A stretch of 64,000 nt of DNA from Duganella zoogloeoides (GTDB lineage Bacteria; Pseudomonadota; Gammaproteobacteria; Burkholderiales; Burkholderiaceae_D), in NCBI RefSeq assembly GCF_034479515.1, contig NZ_CP140152.1, positions 4,898,001-4,962,000 of the forward strand. The letters are read 5' to 3'. Below, in pieces: positions 46,249 to 57,628 of the stretch (within the stretch, counting starts at the first letter, position 1; each line of letters starts with the position of its first letter). The notes below the pieces were generated by a model. It saw nothing but the letters and a program-made list of their open reading frames with translations, was not told where the DNA came from and searched no databases. A program made the position numbers and the translations under genes.

Positions 46249-47640
46249 TCAGACCTTTGGATAATGAGTCAGTTTGGCCGGCACGGCGCTGATGGCGCCG
46301 GCGCCCATGGTGATGACGACGTCGCCGTCCTTCACCACGCTCATGATGGTTTCCGGCATATCGCCGATGTTTTCCACGAAAATCGGTTCGATCTTGCCAC
46401 GTGCGCGCAAGGCGTGCGCCAGCGAACGGCCGTCGGCAGCCACGATCGGCGCTTCGCCGGCCGCGTACACCTCGGCCAGCACCAGCACGTCGGGCGCGCC
46501 CAGCACCTTGACGAAGTCCTCGAACAGGTCGCGCGTGCGGCTGTAGCGGTGCGGCTGGAACGCCAGCACCAGCCGGCGGCCCGGGTACGCGGCGCGCGCG
46601 GCAGCCAGCGTGACTTCGGTTTCCACCGGGTGGTGGCCGAAATCATCGACCAGCGCAAAGGTGCCACCGGTTGGGATGGCAACCTCGCCATAGCGCGTAA
46701 AGCGGCGGCCGACGCCACCGAAGCCGGCCAGGCCCGCTTGGGTGTGGTGGTCGGCGATGCCGATCTCGCGGGCGATCGCAATCGCCGAGCAGGCATTCTG
46801 CACGTTGTGCATGCCGGGCTGGTTCAGCACCACGTCCAGGTCCGGGTAGCCGTCCTGCAGCACGGTGAAGTGCATTTCCACGCCCACGGCGCGGGCATTG
46901 ATGGCGCGCACTTCCGCTTCTTCGTGGAAGCCGTAGGTGGTGACCGGCTTGGTCACGTGCGGAATGATCGAGCGCACGTGCGGATCGTCGATGCACAGCA
47001 TGGCGCGGCCGTAGAACGGCAGACGGTGCGTGAAGTGCACGAACGCCTGCTTGAGCTTTTCGAAATCGTGCTCATAGGTGTCCATGTGGTCGGCGTCGAT
47101 GTTGGTGATCACTTCGATCATCGGCGTCAGGTTCAGGAACGATGCATCCGATTCATCGGCTTCGGCCACCAGGTAGTCGCCGGTGCCCAGTTTGGCATTG
47201 GCGCCGGCGGCGGTCAGGCGACCGCCGATGACAAACGTCGGATCGAGGCCGCCCTGCGCCAGCACCGAGGCCACCAGGCTGGTGGTGGTGGTCTTGCCGT
47301 GGGTGCCGGCAATCGCGATGCCGCGCTTCAAGCGCATCAATTCGCCGAGCATCACCGCGCGCGGCACGATCGGCACCTTGCGCGCGCGCGCTGCCAGTAC
47401 TTCCGGATTGTCCTGCTGCACAGCGGTCGAGGTGACGACAGCGTCGGCCGCGCCGATATTGTCGGCGGCGTGACCCTGGAACACTTTGGCGCCCATGTCC
47501 GCCAGGCGCTGGGTGACAGCGTTGCTGCCCAGGTCCGAGCCGGAAACGGAATAGCCGAGCGTGAGCAGCACTTCGGCGATGCCGCTCATGCCGCTGCCGC
47601 CGATGCCGACGAAGTGTATGTTCTGTACTTTATGTTTCAC
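46249..47640 (-). CDS. murC: UDP-N-acetylmuramate--L-alanine ligase
   Basis: Mur ligase of 463 residues adding L-Ala to UDP-MurNAc. [20 protein letters not shown] is the N-terminal nucleotide-sugar motif, [14 protein letters not shown] the ATP P-loop at about 109-122, and [14 protein letters not shown] and [10 protein letters not shown] follow. The start is GTG at 47640, preceded by AGGAACCAGG and placed so that the conserved N terminus begins at once; the long upstream frame lies inside murG. Gap of 17 bases after murG. Confidence 0.96.
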   Translation of the reverse strand: MKHKVQNIHFVGIGGSGMSGIAEVLLTLGYSVSGSDLGSNAVTQRLADMGAKVFQGHAADNIGAADAVVTSTAVQQDNPEVLAARARKVPIVPRAVMLGELMRLKRGIAIAGTHGKTTTTSLVASVLAQGGLDPTFVIGGRLTAAGANAKLGTGDYLVAEADESDASFLNLTPMIEVITNIDADHMDTYEHDFEKLKQAFVHFTHRLPFYGRAMLCIDDPHVRSIIPHVTKPVTTYGFHEEAEVRAINARAVGVEMHFTVLQDGYPDLDVVLNQPGMHNVQNACSAIAIAREIGIADHHTQAGLAGFGGVGRRFTRYGEVAIPTGGTFALVDDFGHHPVETEVTLAAARAAYPGRRLVLAFQPHRYSRTRDLFEDFVKVLGAPDVLVLAEVYAAGEAPIVAADGRSLAHALRARGKIEPIFVENIGDMPETIMSVVKDGDVVITMGAGAISAVPAKLTHYPKV

Positions 47641-47657
47641 TGCCTGGTTCCTATGTT

Positions 47658-48734
47658 CTAAGCTTTTGCTGCCAGTTGTTCGATTACCTGTGCGATCGCC
47701 TCGTTCGCATCGCGCTTGCCCACCTTGTGCGCTGCCGTCGCCATGGTGAGACACGCGGTGCGCGTGAGCGTCTCGAGCAGCGTCGCCACGCTTTGCGCGC
47801 TCATTTCCGTCTGCGGCATGTGAATCGCCGCGTTCTGCTTCGCCATCCACTGCGCGTTGTCGCGCTGGTGGCTGGTGGTCGATGCCACCAGCGGCACCAG
47901 CACGCTGGCCACGCCGGCGGCAGTCAGTTCCGACACCGTGATGGCGCCAGCACGGCAAATCACCACGTCGGCCTGCGCATAGGCGCTGGCCATATCGTCG
48001 ATGAAATCGACCACGTTGGCCGCCACCCCGGCTTGCGCATACGACGCGCGCAGCGCATCGATATTCTTCTTGCCCGACTGGTGCGTGACTACCGGCCGCT
48101 GCTCCGCCGGGATCAGCGCCAGCGCTGCCGGCAGATTGTCGTTGAGCGCCTTCGCGCCCAGGCTGCCGCCAACGACCAGGATGCGCAGCGCGCCGCTGCG
48201 GCCCACGAAACGCTCGGCCGGCGCCGGCAGATCGAGGATCTCCTTGCGCACCGGGTTGCCGGTCACCACCGCCTTGTCGGCCGCCTTGCCGAAGTTGGCG
48301 GGGAAGCCGAAGCACACGCGCTCGGCGAACGGCACCAGCGTCTTGTTCGACAACAGCAGCGCGGCGTCGGCGTTCACCAGTGCCAGCGGCGTGGCACGCA
48401 GCTTGGCCATCAAGCCCCCCGGTACAGTAACGTAGCCGCCCATGCCGAGGATGACATCGGGCTTGCGCCGGCCGATGAAGCCGTGGCACGCGATGAAGGC
48501 CTTCACCATTTTCAGCGCGCCGCCGATCGAGTGCGACAAGCCCTTGCCGCGCATGCCGGTAAAGTCGATGCTGTCCATCGCGATGCCGCTTTTCGGCACG
48601 AGCTCCTGCTCCATGCCGGCGGACGTGCCGAGCCAGGTTACTTCCCAGCCGCGCGCGCGCATGGTCTGCGCAATTGCCAGGCCGGGGAAAATGTGGCCGC
48701 CGGTGCCGGCTGCCATGATCATCAGTCGTTTCAT
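47658..48734 (-). CDS. murG: UDP-GlcNAc--lipid I GlcNAc transferase MurG
   Basis: Peripheral inner membrane glycosyltransferase of 358 residues that makes lipid [19 protein letters not shown] is the N-terminal glycine-rich loop, and [21 protein letters not shown] contains the UDP-GlcNAc-binding loop and conserved QxxNA-like residues. Its ATG overlaps the ftsW stop by four bases. Confidence 0.96.
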   Translation of the reverse strand: MKRLMIMAAGTGGHIFPGLAIAQTMRARGWEVTWLGTSAGMEQELVPKSGIAMDSIDFTGMRGKGLSHSIGGALKMVKAFIACHGFIGRRKPDVILGMGGYVTVPGGLMAKLRATPLALVNADAALLLSNKTLVPFAERVCFGFPANFGKAADKAVVTGNPVRKEILDLPAPAERFVGRSGALRILVVGGSLGAKALNDNLPAALALIPAEQRPVVTHQSGKKNIDALRASYAQAGVAANVVDFIDDMASAYAQADVVICRAGAITVSELTAAGVASVLVPLVASTTSHQRDNAQWMAKQNAAIHMPQTEMSAQSVATLLETLTRTACLTMATAAHKVGKRDANEAIAQVIEQLAAKA

Positions 48735-49951
48735 AATCTGCCACCACGCATCAGGACCCGGTTCTCGTAGTCGATCCGGAGCAGGATCGCCAGGCCGATG
48801 CAGTTAATTACCACGCCCGTGCCGCCATAGCTCATCAGCGGCAGGGTCAATCCCTTGGTGGGCAGCAGGCCAAGGTTTACGCCCATATTGATAAAGGTCT
48901 GCACACCGATCCAGATGCCGATGCCCTTGGCCGTCAGGCCGGCAAAGGTCTGGTCGATGGCAATGGCCTGGCGGCCGATGTCAAACGCCCGCTTGACGAT
49001 CCAGTAGAACATCGAAATCACGATCAGCACCCCCACCAGGCCCAGTTCCTCGCCGATCACCGCCATCAGGAAGTCGGTGTGCGCTTCGGGCAGGTAGTGC
49101 AGCTTTTCCACGCTGCCGCCGAGGCCCACGCCGAAGATTTCGCCACGACCGAACGCGATCAGCGAGTGCGTCAGCTGGTACGCCTTGTTCATCGCATTGT
49201 TCTCGTCCCACGGATTGAGGTAGGCGAAATAGCGCTCGCGGCGGAATTTCGACAGCGCGATGATGGAACCGAAAATGGCAACCAGCATCACGCCGATGCC
49301 GCCGAACCATACGGCGTTGATCCCGCCCAGGAACAGGATGCCCATGGTGATGCAGACGATCACGCCGAACGCGCCCAGGTCGGGCTCGAGCAGCAGCAGC
49401 AAACCGACGAAACCGACGGCGGCGGCCATCGGCAGGAAACCCTTGGTCAGCTTGTGCATGTATTCCTGCTTGCGCACCGTGTAGTCGGCCGCATACAGCA
49501 CCGCCACGACCTTCATCAGTTCCGACGGCTGGATCTTGATGACGACCAGCGACAGCCAGCGGCGGCTGCCGTTCACCACCGAGCCCAGGCCCGGGATCAG
49601 CACCATGACCAAGAGCACCAGGGTGCCGATGAACAGGTAAGGCGCCCACTTTTGCAAGGTGGCGATGCGGGTGCGGAACACGAACATGCCGATCACCAGC
49701 GACACCACCACGAACATGGCCTGGCGTTGCAGGAAGTAGGTATTCTGCCAGCGCACGTAGTTGGCAAAGCGCGGCGAATCGGGCAGCGAGATCGACGCCG
49801 AATACACCATCACCATCCCCAGCAGCATCAGGATGATGGTGACCCAGACCAGCGGCTGGTCGTACTCCATCATCTTCGACTGCCGCGCGCGGCCATCGAT
49901 CGGCGTGACCGCCGATTTCTGTCCGAAGCGGAACGGCATCTGGAAGGCCAT
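48731..49951 (-). CDS. ftsW: SEDS peptidoglycan glycosyltransferase FtsW
   Basis: Polytopic inner membrane protein of 406 residues with about ten helices that polymerises septal glycan with Fts[17 protein letters not shown] and [11 protein letters not shown] are the SEDS signatures, and [10 protein letters not shown] lies near the C terminus. Start MAFQMPF is chosen because its ATG overlaps the murD stop by one base (TGATG). The stop overlaps murG. Confidence 0.96.
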   Translation of the reverse strand: MAFQMPFRFGQKSAVTPIDGRARQSKMMEYDQPLVWVTIILMLLGMVMVYSASISLPDSPRFANYVRWQNTYFLQRQAMFVVVSLVIGMFVFRTRIATLQKWAPYLFIGTLVLLVMVLIPGLGSVVNGSRRWLSLVVIKIQPSELMKVVAVLYAADYTVRKQEYMHKLTKGFLPMAAAVGFVGLLLLLEPDLGAFGVIVCITMGILFLGGINAVWFGGIGVMLVAIFGSIIALSKFRRERYFAYLNPWDENNAMNKAYQLTHSLIAFGRGEIFGVGLGGSVEKLHYLPEAHTDFLMAVIGEELGLVGVLIVISMFYWIVKRAFDIGRQAIAIDQTFAGLTAKGIGIWIGVQTFINMGVNLGLLPTKGLTLPLMSYGGTGVVINCIGLAILLRIDYENRVLMRGGRL

Positions 49952-51459
49952 CAGAGCTCCTGTCCGTTGTCGAGGGCGATCTCGCGCACGGTGTCGATGA
50001 ACACCTGGGCGCGATGCGCGTAATTCTTGAACATGTCCATGCTGGCACACGCGGGCGACAGCAGCACGGCGTCGCCGGTCTGCGCCAGGTCGCGCGCACG
50101 CATGACCGCCTTGGGCAGATCGGTGCCGCAGTCTTCCAGCGCGATGCCGGTATCCGCCAGCGCAGCGCGCAGCAGCGGCGCATCCCGGCCAATCAGCAGC
50201 GCGGCGCGCACGTAGCGAGCGGCCGGTTCGGCCAGTGGACCGAAGTCCTGGCCCTTGCCGTCGCCGCCCAGGATCACCACCAGGCGCTGGTCGGCGCCCG
50301 TGAAGGCTTTACCGAGGCCGTTCAATGCGGCCACGGTGGCGCCCACGTTGGTACCCTTGCTGTCGTCGTAGTATTCGACGTCATTGATCGCGCCCACCAG
50401 TTCCACCCGGTGCGGCTGGCCGCGGTAGTCGCGCAGGCCGTGCAGCAGGGGCGCGAGCGGCAGGTCGATGGCGCGGCACAGCGCCAGCGCGGCCAGCGCG
50501 TTGGCGGCGTTGTGCACGCCACGAATTTGCAGCGCGTCGGACGGCATCAGGTTTTTCACCGTGGTCTCGACCGGTGGCGGCGGCGGATCGTTCTTCTTGC
50601 GCTTCTTCGGCTCGCCCTCTTCCTCGGCCGGCACGGCGGTGGCGAGCCACAGCACGTTGCGCTCGTTGTTGAGGCCAAAGTCGCCCAGGTGTTTCGGGGC
50701 ATCGGTACCGAAACTGACATTGACGCCGTTATTGCTGGCCATGCGCATCACGGTCGCGTCGTCGCGGTTCAGTACGCGCACGGTGTCGTGGGCGAAGATG
50801 CGGTGCTTGGCGGCGGCATACGACGGCATGTCGCCGTGCCAGTCCAGGTGGTCCTGGGTGACGTTCAATACGGTGGCGGCGTGCGCTTCGAGGGTGAAGG
50901 TGGTTTCGAGCTGGAAGCTGGAAAGTTCCAGTACCCACACGTCAGGCAAGCTGTCGTTATCGAGTACCTCGCGCAGCACGTCGAGCGCCGCCGGGCTGAT
51001 ATTGCCCGCCACGCGCACGGTCTTGCCCGCGCGTTCGCACAACTGGCCCACCAGCGTGGTCACGGTCGTTTTGCCATTGGTGCCAGTGATCGCGATGATC
51101 TTCGGTGCATAACCGCGTTCACCCTTCAACGACTCCAGCGCCCGGGCGAACAACTCGATCTCGCCCCAGACCGGAATACCGGCGGCACCGGCTGCCGGAG
51201 CGATCACGGCCAGTTCGCGGCCCGGCGCCAGGCCCGGACTGACAGCGACGAAATCGACGCCAGCGAGCAGCGCCGCGTCGAACGCACCGGCGACGAACTC
51301 CACGCCTGGCACCGCAGCTTGCAAGGCAGGCAGGCGCTCGGGCGACTCGCGGGTATCGGCCACGCGTACGCGCGCGCCGCTGCGGGCGAGCCACAGCGCC
51401 ATCGCCAGGCCGGATTCGCCGAGGCCTAAAACCAGTGCGTTTTTGCCGTCGTAGCTCAT
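49951..51459 (-). CDS. murD: UDP-N-acetylmuramoylalanine--D-glutamate ligase
   Basis: Mur ligase of 502 residues, longer than the E. coli enzyme (438). The N-terminal Rossmann motif is [15 protein letters not shown], the P-loop [16 protein letters not shown], and [10 protein letters not shown] and [12 protein letters not shown] follow. The C-terminal domain has [13 protein letters not shown] and YDDSKGTN. A charged and proline-rich insert ([11 protein letters not shown], then NDPPPPP) at about 275-300 lies in the central domain and explains part of the extra length. Overlaps mraY by four bases and ftsW by one. Confidence 0.95.
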   Translation of the reverse strand: MSYDGKNALVLGLGESGLAMALWLARSGARVRVADTRESPERLPALQAAVPGVEFVAGAFDAALLAGVDFVAVSPGLAPGRELAVIAPAAGAAGIPVWGEIELFARALESLKGERGYAPKIIAITGTNGKTTVTTLVGQLCERAGKTVRVAGNISPAALDVLREVLDNDSLPDVWVLELSSFQLETTFTLEAHAATVLNVTQDHLDWHGDMPSYAAAKHRIFAHDTVRVLNRDDATVMRMASNNGVNVSFGTDAPKHLGDFGLNNERNVLWLATAVPAEEEGEPKKRKKNDPPPPPVETTVKNLMPSDALQIRGVHNAANALAALALCRAIDLPLAPLLHGLRDYRGQPHRVELVGAINDVEYYDDSKGTNVGATVAALNGLGKAFTGADQRLVVILGGDGKGQDFGPLAEPAARYVRAALLIGRDAPLLRAALADTGIALEDCGTDLPKAVMRARDLAQTGDAVLLSPACASMDMFKNYAHRAQVFIDTVREIALDNGQEL

Positions 51460-52625
51460 CGCAGCTTCAAGGTAGACAAACCAACCAACACCAGCATCAT
51501 CGTGATAATCCAGAAACGCACGACGACCTGGGTCTCTTTCCAGCCTTTTTGTTCGAAATGGTGGTGCAGCGGCGCCATCAGGAACACGCGGCGGCCCACG
51601 CCGTAACGCTTCTTGGTGTACTTGAACCAGCCCACCTGCATGATCACCGACACCGTCTCCGCCACGAAAATGCCGCCCATGATGAACAGCACGATTTCCT
51701 GGCGCACGATCACGGCAATGGTGCCCAGCGCGCCGCCCAGGGCCAGCGCACCGACGTCGCCCATGAACACCTGGGCCGGATGGGTGTTAAACCACAAAAA
51801 GGCGAGACCGGCGCCAGCCAACGCGCCGACGAAGATGATCAACTCGCCCGCGCCCGGAATGTGCGGAATCAAGAGGTACTTCGAATACGTGGCGCTACCG
51901 GTCAGGTAGGCGAACAGGCCCAGGGCCGCGCCGACCAGGATGGTCGGCATAATGGCCAAACCGTCGAGACCATCGGTAAAGTTGACGGCATTGCTGGTGC
52001 CGACGATGACGCAGTACGTCAGCGCGATGAAGCCCCATACGCCCAGCGGGTAGCTGATGGTCTTGAAGAACGGCACGATCAAATCGGCCTTGGGCGGCAG
52101 GTCCATCTGGAAGCCCGACTGCACCCAGGCGAAGAACAGCTCGAACACCTTGCCGGCATTTGGCGCGGACACGGAGAACGCCAGGTACAGCGCGGCGGCC
52201 AGGCCGACCAGCGACTGCCAGAAGTACTTTTCGGCGGAGCGCATGCCCTCCGGGTCCTGGTTGACCACCTTGCGGTAGTCATCGACCCAGCCGATGGCGC
52301 CAAAGCCCAGCGTAACCACCAGCACCGGCCAGATCAGGCGGTTGGACAGGTCGCACCACAGCAGCGTGGACACGCCGATGGCGATCAGGATCAACAGGCC
52401 GCCCATGGTGGGGGTACCATGTTTTTTCAGGTGCGTTTGCGGACCGTCGGTGCGCACGGCCTGGCCGTACTTGAGCGACGTCAGCATGCGGATCACGGCC
52501 GGACCGGCCGCCAGGCCGATGATCAGGGCGGTGGCCGCAGCGGCAACGGCGCGGAAGGTGATGAAGTTAAAGACCCGGAGCGGGCCTATCTCGTCCTGGA
52601 AAAACTGAGCGAGCCAAAGCAGCAT
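51456..52625 (-). CDS. mraY: Phospho-MurNAc-pentapeptide transferase MraY
   Basis: Polytopic inner membrane enzyme of 389 residues that forms lipid I on undecaprenyl phosphate. About ten helices are visible. [34 protein letters not shown] and [13 protein letters not shown] are catalytic and Mg-binding signatures, and [11 protein letters not shown] is the His motif. Two bases after the murF stop. Confidence 0.97.
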   Translation of the reverse strand: MLLWLAQFFQDEIGPLRVFNFITFRAVAAAATALIIGLAAGPAVIRMLTSLKYGQAVRTDGPQTHLKKHGTPTMGGLLILIAIGVSTLLWCDLSNRLIWPVLVVTLGFGAIGWVDDYRKVVNQDPEGMRSAEKYFWQSLVGLAAALYLAFSVSAPNAGKVFELFFAWVQSGFQMDLPPKADLIVPFFKTISYPLGVWGFIALTYCVIVGTSNAVNFTDGLDGLAIMPTILVGAALGLFAYLTGSATYSKYLLIPHIPGAGELIIFVGALAGAGLAFLWFNTHPAQVFMGDVGALALGGALGTIAVIVRQEIVLFIMGGIFVAETVSVIMQVGWFKYTKKRYGVGRRVFLMAPLHHHFEQKGWKETQVVVRFWIITMMLVLVGLSTLKLR

Positions 52626-52627
52626 GA

Positions 52628-54028
52628 TTAGTGACTTCCTTTAATAGCTTGTTGCAATCCAATCAAATGCTGCACGACCCGTTCCATTTTCATGAAGCGG
52701 GAGCCCTTGATCAATACGGTTGCGTTCGACGTGACTGCCGCATCCACTGCGGACAGCAAGGCGTCGAATTGTTCAAAATGACGAATGACGTCCCCACGCA
52801 TGTGGGCGGCCAGTTCGCCGGTAACGAGCACCTGTTCGATGCCCTTGCTCTGCGCGTAAGCGCCGATCTCTTGGTGGAACTCGCGGCCCTGCGTGCCCAC
52901 TTCGCCCATGTCGCCCAGCACCAGCACGCGCGGCGCAGCGGCTTTCGCCAGCACGTCGATGGCGGCGCGCACCGAATCCGGGTTGGCGTTGTAGGTGTCG
53001 TCGATGACGGTGGCGCCGTTGACGGCGGCCTTGCGTTGCAGGCGGCCGCTGACCGGTGCAAAGGTGTCAAGTCCCAGCTTGATGTGTTCCAGCGCGATGC
53101 CGGCCGCGTACGTACACGCTACCGCTGCCAGGGCATTGCGCACATTATGTTCGCCGGCCGCCTGCAAGTTGACGAAGAACTGTTCTTCGCCCTTGCTGTT
53201 GCTTGCGCGGATGGTGACGAACATCTCGTTGCCGAATGTGGTACCTGAGTCGTTGGCACGGAAGGTGCACGACACCTCGGCGGCCTTGCTCAAGCCGAAG
53301 CGCAGCACGCGGCGGCCGGCGGCCAGTTCGTCCCATACCGGCGTGTACTCGTCGTCGTGCGGATAGACAGCCACGCCATCGGCCGGCAAGGCCGCCAGCA
53401 CGGCGCCGTTTTCGCGCGCTACCGCTTCCACCGTGTGCATGAATTCCTGGTGTTCGCGCTGGGCGTTGTTGACCATGGCAATGGTCGGTGCGGCAATCGC
53501 GGCCAGGCGCGCGATTTCGCCCGGATGGTTCATGCCCATCTCGATCACGGCCGACTGCTGCTCCGCATCCATGCGGAACAAGGTCAGTGGCACGCCGATT
53601 TCGTTATTCAGGTTGCCGCGCGTGGCCAGCCGACCTGCCTCGCCGTGGGCGGCGGCCAGGATGGTGGCGATCATTTCCTTGACCGTGGTCTTGCCGTTGC
53701 TGCCGGTCACGCCGATCACCGGTACCGCGAACTGGCCGCGCCACCAGTTGGCCAGCTGGCCCAGGGCGACGAGCGTGTTCGGCACGACGATGGCCGGCAC
53801 GCTCAAACCATCTGGCACTTCTTCCACCACCACGGCAGCGACGCCCTTCGCGACGACATCGTGCAAAAACGCGTGGGCGTCGAACACCTCGCCGCGCAGG
53901 GCGACGAACAGGGCGCGGGCGGCCACGCTGCGGCTGTCGGTGGAGACGCCATTGAATTCAAGCGCGCCGTCGCCGATGAACGCAGCGCCGGTAAGCGAAG
54001 GCAGGACCTGTGCGAGTGCAGCGCGCAT
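52628..54028 (-). CDS. murF: UDP-MurNAc-tripeptide--D-Ala-D-Ala ligase
   Basis: Mur ligase of 466 residues adding the D-Ala-D-Ala dipeptide. The N-terminal domain has GVSTDSRSV, the P-loop is [16 protein letters not shown] at about 107-122, and [13 protein letters not shown] and [15 protein letters not shown] are family motifs. ATG at 54028 overlaps the murE stop by one base; a TTG immediately before it is less likely. Confidence 0.96.
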   Translation of the reverse strand: MRAALAQVLPSLTGAAFIGDGALEFNGVSTDSRSVAARALFVALRGEVFDAHAFLHDVVAKGVAAVVVEEVPDGLSVPAIVVPNTLVALGQLANWWRGQFAVPVIGVTGSNGKTTVKEMIATILAAAHGEAGRLATRGNLNNEIGVPLTLFRMDAEQQSAVIEMGMNHPGEIARLAAIAAPTIAMVNNAQREHQEFMHTVEAVARENGAVLAALPADGVAVYPHDDEYTPVWDELAAGRRVLRFGLSKAAEVSCTFRANDSGTTFGNEMFVTIRASNSKGEEQFFVNLQAAGEHNVRNALAAVACTYAAGIALEHIKLGLDTFAPVSGRLQRKAAVNGATVIDDTYNANPDSVRAAIDVLAKAAAPRVLVLGDMGEVGTQGREFHQEIGAYAQSKGIEQVLVTGELAAHMRGDVIRHFEQFDALLSAVDAAVTSNATVLIKGSRFMKMERVVQHLIGLQQAIKGSH

Positions 54029-55584
54029 CAATGGGTCCTCATCATGGTCAGGCGCGCCGACAGCGCCAGCTGGGCGTGGTCGGTGTCCGAGAACGGCAGC
54101 TTCTTGCCCTTGATTTCCTGGTACGGCTCATGGCCCTTGCCCGCCAGCAGGATCACGTCGGCCTTGGCCGCGTGCTTGATCGCCGACAAGATGGCGCCGG
54201 CGCGGTCGTCCTGGGTTTGCACGCGCGAAGCCGGGTTGTTCAGGTCCATGCCGGCGACGATTTGCTCGATGATGGCGTGCGGATCTTCGCTGCGCGGATT
54301 GTCGCTAGTGACGATCACCTGGTCGGCCGCCTGGGCAATCTTGCCCATTTGCGGCCGCTTGCCCGGATCGCGGTCGCCGCCGCAGCCGAACACGCACCAC
54401 AGCTGACCGTTGCGATCGGTGGCGACAGCGCGCAGCGCGGCCAGGGTTTTTTCCAGCGCGTCCGGCGTATGGGCGTAGTCGATCACGATCAGCGGCGCAT
54501 CCTGGCCGCCCACCTGCTGCATGCGGCCCGGCGCCGGGACCAGGGCTTCCACCGCCTCGATGGCGCCGCGCAGGCCGGTGCCCCTGGCCAGTAGCGCGCC
54601 CATCACGCCCAGCGCATTGCTGATATTGAAGGCGCCCACCAGTTGGGTTTTTACCAGCGCCACGCCCAGCGGACAGTCGAGGTGGAACTCGGTGCCGCCC
54701 GCGCGGCCGGTGCGCAACTGGCTGGCGCGCAGCACCAGCACGTCGTCGATATCGGGTTGCGCGGCTTGGTCCTGCAGCGTGTAGCCGATCAGCGGGATGG
54801 TGCCGGCCAGGGCCGGCCTGGCTTTCAGGTGGGCGATCAGGCGCAGGCCGGCCGGATCGTCGAGATTGACCACGGCGGTTTTCAGGCCCGGCCAGTCGAA
54901 CAGTTTGACCTTGGCCGCTTCATACGCGGCCATGTCGCCGTGGTAGTCGAGGTGGTCGCGGGTGAGGTTGGTAAACACGGCCACATCGAAATGCATGCCG
55001 GCCACGCGGTGCTGATCGAGGCCGATCGACGACACTTCGATGGCCAGCGATTTGGCGCCCTGCTCGCGCAGGCCGGCCAGGGTGCGCGCCAGCAGCACGG
55101 CGTCGGGCGTGGTGTAGCCGGTAACGTCGTAATCGACTTCGCCGCGGGCGCGGAATACGCCCACGCCCAGCGTGCCGACCACGGCAGCGAGTTCGCCACT
55201 GCGCGCCAGGGCCTGCCCCAGCCAGACGGCGCTCGAAGTCTTGCCGTTGGTGCCGGTCACGCCAACCGTAAACATGGCGCTGTCAGGCTGTGCGTAGTAG
55301 GCGTGGGCGATCGGGCCCGCGTGTTGTTTGAGATCGGCCACGCCGATGCTGGCGACACTGGCGCTGTCGGGCAGAGCACCGCCAGCGGCGTCGAACACCA
55401 CCAGCGCGGCGCCGTTGGCCACCGCGCTGTCGATAAAGGCGCGGCCTTCGGCAAAAGCGAAAAACACGTCGCCCGGTTCCACGCGGCGCGAGTCCGAGGT
55501 CAGGCGGGCGCCAGGCGCCAGCTTGCGGATCGCGTCGGCGATGGCGGGTATTCCGGCCAACGGGTCGAAGTTTAAAGTCGTCAC
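54028..55584 (-). CDS. murE: UDP-MurNAc-L-Ala-D-Glu--meso-DAP ligase
   Basis: Mur ligase of 518 residues adding the third peptide residue. The P-loop is VGVTGTNGKTSSAVW, and DHLDYHGDMAAYEAAK contains the Lys expected to be carbamylated. DNPRSEDP is the motif that selects meso-diaminopimelate over lysine. The start is GTG, overlapping the ftsI stop by four bases (GTGA). Confidence 0.96.
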   Translation of the reverse strand: MTTLNFDPLAGIPAIADAIRKLAPGARLTSDSRRVEPGDVFFAFAEGRAFIDSAVANGAALVVFDAAGGALPDSASVASIGVADLKQHAGPIAHAYYAQPDSAMFTVGVTGTNGKTSSAVWLGQALARSGELAAVVGTLGVGVFRARGEVDYDVTGYTTPDAVLLARTLAGLREQGAKSLAIEVSSIGLDQHRVAGMHFDVAVFTNLTRDHLDYHGDMAAYEAAKVKLFDWPGLKTAVVNLDDPAGLRLIAHLKARPALAGTIPLIGYTLQDQAAQPDIDDVLVLRASQLRTGRAGGTEFHLDCPLGVALVKTQLVGAFNISNALGVMGALLARGTGLRGAIEAVEALVPAPGRMQQVGGQDAPLIVIDYAHTPDALEKTLAALRAVATDRNGQLWCVFGCGGDRDPGKRPQMGKIAQAADQVIVTSDNPRSEDPHAIIEQIVAGMDLNNPASRVQTQDDRAGAILSAIKHAAKADVILLAGKGHEPYQEIKGKKLPFSDTDHAQLALSARLTMMRTH

Positions 55585-57356
55585 ATGTTCCCCTGTGCTG
55601 CGGATTCAGGAATGATGATATGGGTCAGGTCGGAGTCCGGCGCCACGTTCTTGGCGCGCAGCGCCTGCGCGGCCAGTGCGGAAAACACCGGGCCGGCGAC
55701 GTCACCGCCGTATTTGAGAGGGCCGCTCGGCTCGTCGATCATGACGGCAATGATGAAGCGCGGGTCCGACATCGGCGCCATGCCGACGAAGTTGCCGATG
55801 TACTTGGTGTGCGAGTAGCGGCCACCGATGAATTTTTGCGCGGTACCGGTCTTGCCGCCCACGCGGTAGCCGGGCACTTGCGCCTTGACGGCGGAGCCGC
55901 CCGGCAGCGTGACCATTTCCAGCATCTCGCGCATTTCGGCGGCGGTCTTGGGACTGATCACCTGGGTGCCGTGCGGTGCTTCGTGCACCTTCTGGAACGA
56001 CAGCGGAATGATGTCGCCATCGCGCGCCAGCACCAGGTAGGCGCGCGCCAGCTGGATCAGCGACACCGACATGCCCTGGCCAAAGCTCATGTTGGCGTGT
56101 TCGATCGGACGCCACGATTTGTACGGGCGCACGCGGCCGGCCACGGCGCCGGGGAAGCCCCACTTGGGTGGCTGGCCGAAACCGAGCTTGGTGAACATTT
56201 CCCACAGGTCTTGCGCCGGCATCGCCATGGCGATCTTGGTGGTGCCGATGTTGGACGACTTCTGGATCACGGTCTGGACGTCGATCACGTGGTGCGGCGA
56301 GGTATCGTGGATGACGCGGTCGGCGATCACCATGGCGCCGTTGCCGGTGTCGATCATGGTGTGCGGCGTGACCTTTTTGGCGTCGAGCGCCATCACCACC
56401 GGGAACGGCTTCATCGACGATCCCGGCTCGAAGGTATCGGTCATCACGCGGTTGCGCAGCTGCTCGCCGGTGAGCTTGGAGCGGTCGTTCGGGTTATAGG
56501 TCGGATAGTTGGCCAGCGCCAGCACTTCGCCCGTGTGCACATCGAGCACCACGGCAGCGCCGGCCTTGGCCTTGAATTTTTCCACTGCGTCTTTCACCTG
56601 GGTGAAGGCGATGTACTGGATCTTGCTGTCGATCGAGAGCGTGAGATCCTTGCCGTCGTGCGGTTCACGCACCGAACCGATATCTTCGACGATGTGGCCC
56701 AGGCGGTCGCGGATCACGCGGCGCGTGCCGGGCTGGCCGACCAGGCTTTTTTGCTGGGCCAGTTCCATCGATTCCTGGCCCACGTCCTCCAGGTTGGTGA
56801 AGCCCACCACGTGGGTGGTCACTTCGCCCTGCGGGTAGAAGCGCTTGTATTCTTTTTCCGAGCCGATGCCGGTGATCTTGAGCTTGGCGATCTTGTCGGC
56901 CACGTCCAGCTCGACCTGGCGCTTGAGGTACACGAAGCTGCGGTCGGAGTCGAGCTTCTTCTGCAGTTCGGCATTGGTCATGCCCAGCAGCGTGGCCAAT
57001 TCCTTGAGCTGGTCGGCCGGTGCGTTCTGCACGTCGTCCGGGTTGGCCCAGATCCCCTTGACCGGCACCGACGACGCCAGCACCTGGCCATCGCGGTCGG
57101 TGATCTTGCCGCGCGTGGCGGGCAGCACCAGGGTGCGGGCATAGCGGGCTTCGCCCTGCTTTTGCAGGAACTGGGTGGACATGCCCTGCAACCACATGGC
57201 GCGGCCGGCCAGCGCGGCAAACGCGAAGAACAACACGAACAGCACGACGCGCGAACGCCATACCGGCAGGCTCACCGCCAGTACCGGGTTCTTCGAGAAC
57301 GGCACGCCCTTGGAGCGGGCGACCCGTGCGTTGTTCTGGTTGCCGCCGCGGCTCAT
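55581..57356 (-). CDS. ftsI: Peptidoglycan D,D-transpeptidase FtsI (PBP3)
   Basis: Septal transpeptidase of 591 residues. One membrane helix at about 30-50 (VVLFVLFFAFAALAGRAMW) follows a basic cytoplasmic tail. The PBP dimer domain spans about 60-215. The transpeptidase domain has SxxK in EPGSSMKPF, SxN in KSSNIG and KTGT in VGGKTGTAQ. Start MSRGGN is chosen because it overlaps the ftsL stop by four bases. Partner of FtsW. Confidence 0.96.
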   Translation of the reverse strand: MSRGGNQNNARVARSKGVPFSKNPVLAVSLPVWRSRVVLFVLFFAFAALAGRAMWLQGMSTQFLQKQGEARYARTLVLPATRGKITDRDGQVLASSVPVKGIWANPDDVQNAPADQLKELATLLGMTNAELQKKLDSDRSFVYLKRQVELDVADKIAKLKITGIGSEKEYKRFYPQGEVTTHVVGFTNLEDVGQESMELAQQKSLVGQPGTRRVIRDRLGHIVEDIGSVREPHDGKDLTLSIDSKIQYIAFTQVKDAVEKFKAKAGAAVVLDVHTGEVLALANYPTYNPNDRSKLTGEQLRNRVMTDTFEPGSSMKPFPVVMALDAKKVTPHTMIDTGNGAMVIADRVIHDTSPHHVIDVQTVIQKSSNIGTTKIAMAMPAQDLWEMFTKLGFGQPPKWGFPGAVAGRVRPYKSWRPIEHANMSFGQGMSVSLIQLARAYLVLARDGDIIPLSFQKVHEAPHGTQVISPKTAAEMREMLEMVTLPGGSAVKAQVPGYRVGGKTGTAQKFIGGRYSHTKYIGNFVGMAPMSDPRFIIAVMIDEPSGPLKYGGDVAGPVFSALAAQALRAKNVAPDSDLTHIIIPESAAQGNM

Positions 57357-57628
57357 TTCGATGCCTCGGGGGTCAGGTACTGCGTGCGCGCGGCGGTCAG
57401 CGCGGTCATGCCCAGGTCGCGGCGGGCGATTTCCTCGATGCGCGCGTGCTTGCCCAGGGTGGACTGGTCGAGCTGGAGCTGCGACCATTCGATGTCGAGC
57501 TGGCGCGCCTGCGACTGCGAGCGTTCCAGCTCGATGAACAGGTGGCGCGCCTGGTACTGGGCGTTGACCAGCGACAGGCCGCAGCCCACCAGCAAGGCGG
57601 ACAGCACGATGTTGATCTTGCCGCTCAC
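57353..57628 (-). CDS. ftsL: Cell division protein FtsL
   Basis: Small bitopic divisome protein of 91 residues. A membrane helix at about 5-22 ([20 protein letters not shown]) is followed by a heptad-type coiled coil ([20 protein letters not shown]) that pairs with FtsB. Conserved position between rsmH and ftsI, with four-base overlaps on both sides. Confidence 0.92.
   Translation of the reverse strand: MSGKINIVLSALLVGCGLSLVNAQYQARHLFIELERSQSQARQLDIEWSQLQLDQSTLGKHARIEEIARRDLGMTALTAARTQYLTPEASK

Noticed and set aside
46249..48747. Apparent MurG-MurC fusion frame
   Set aside because: The upstream part is an out-of-frame reading of murG; MurC starts at GTG 47640 with its own conserved N terminus.
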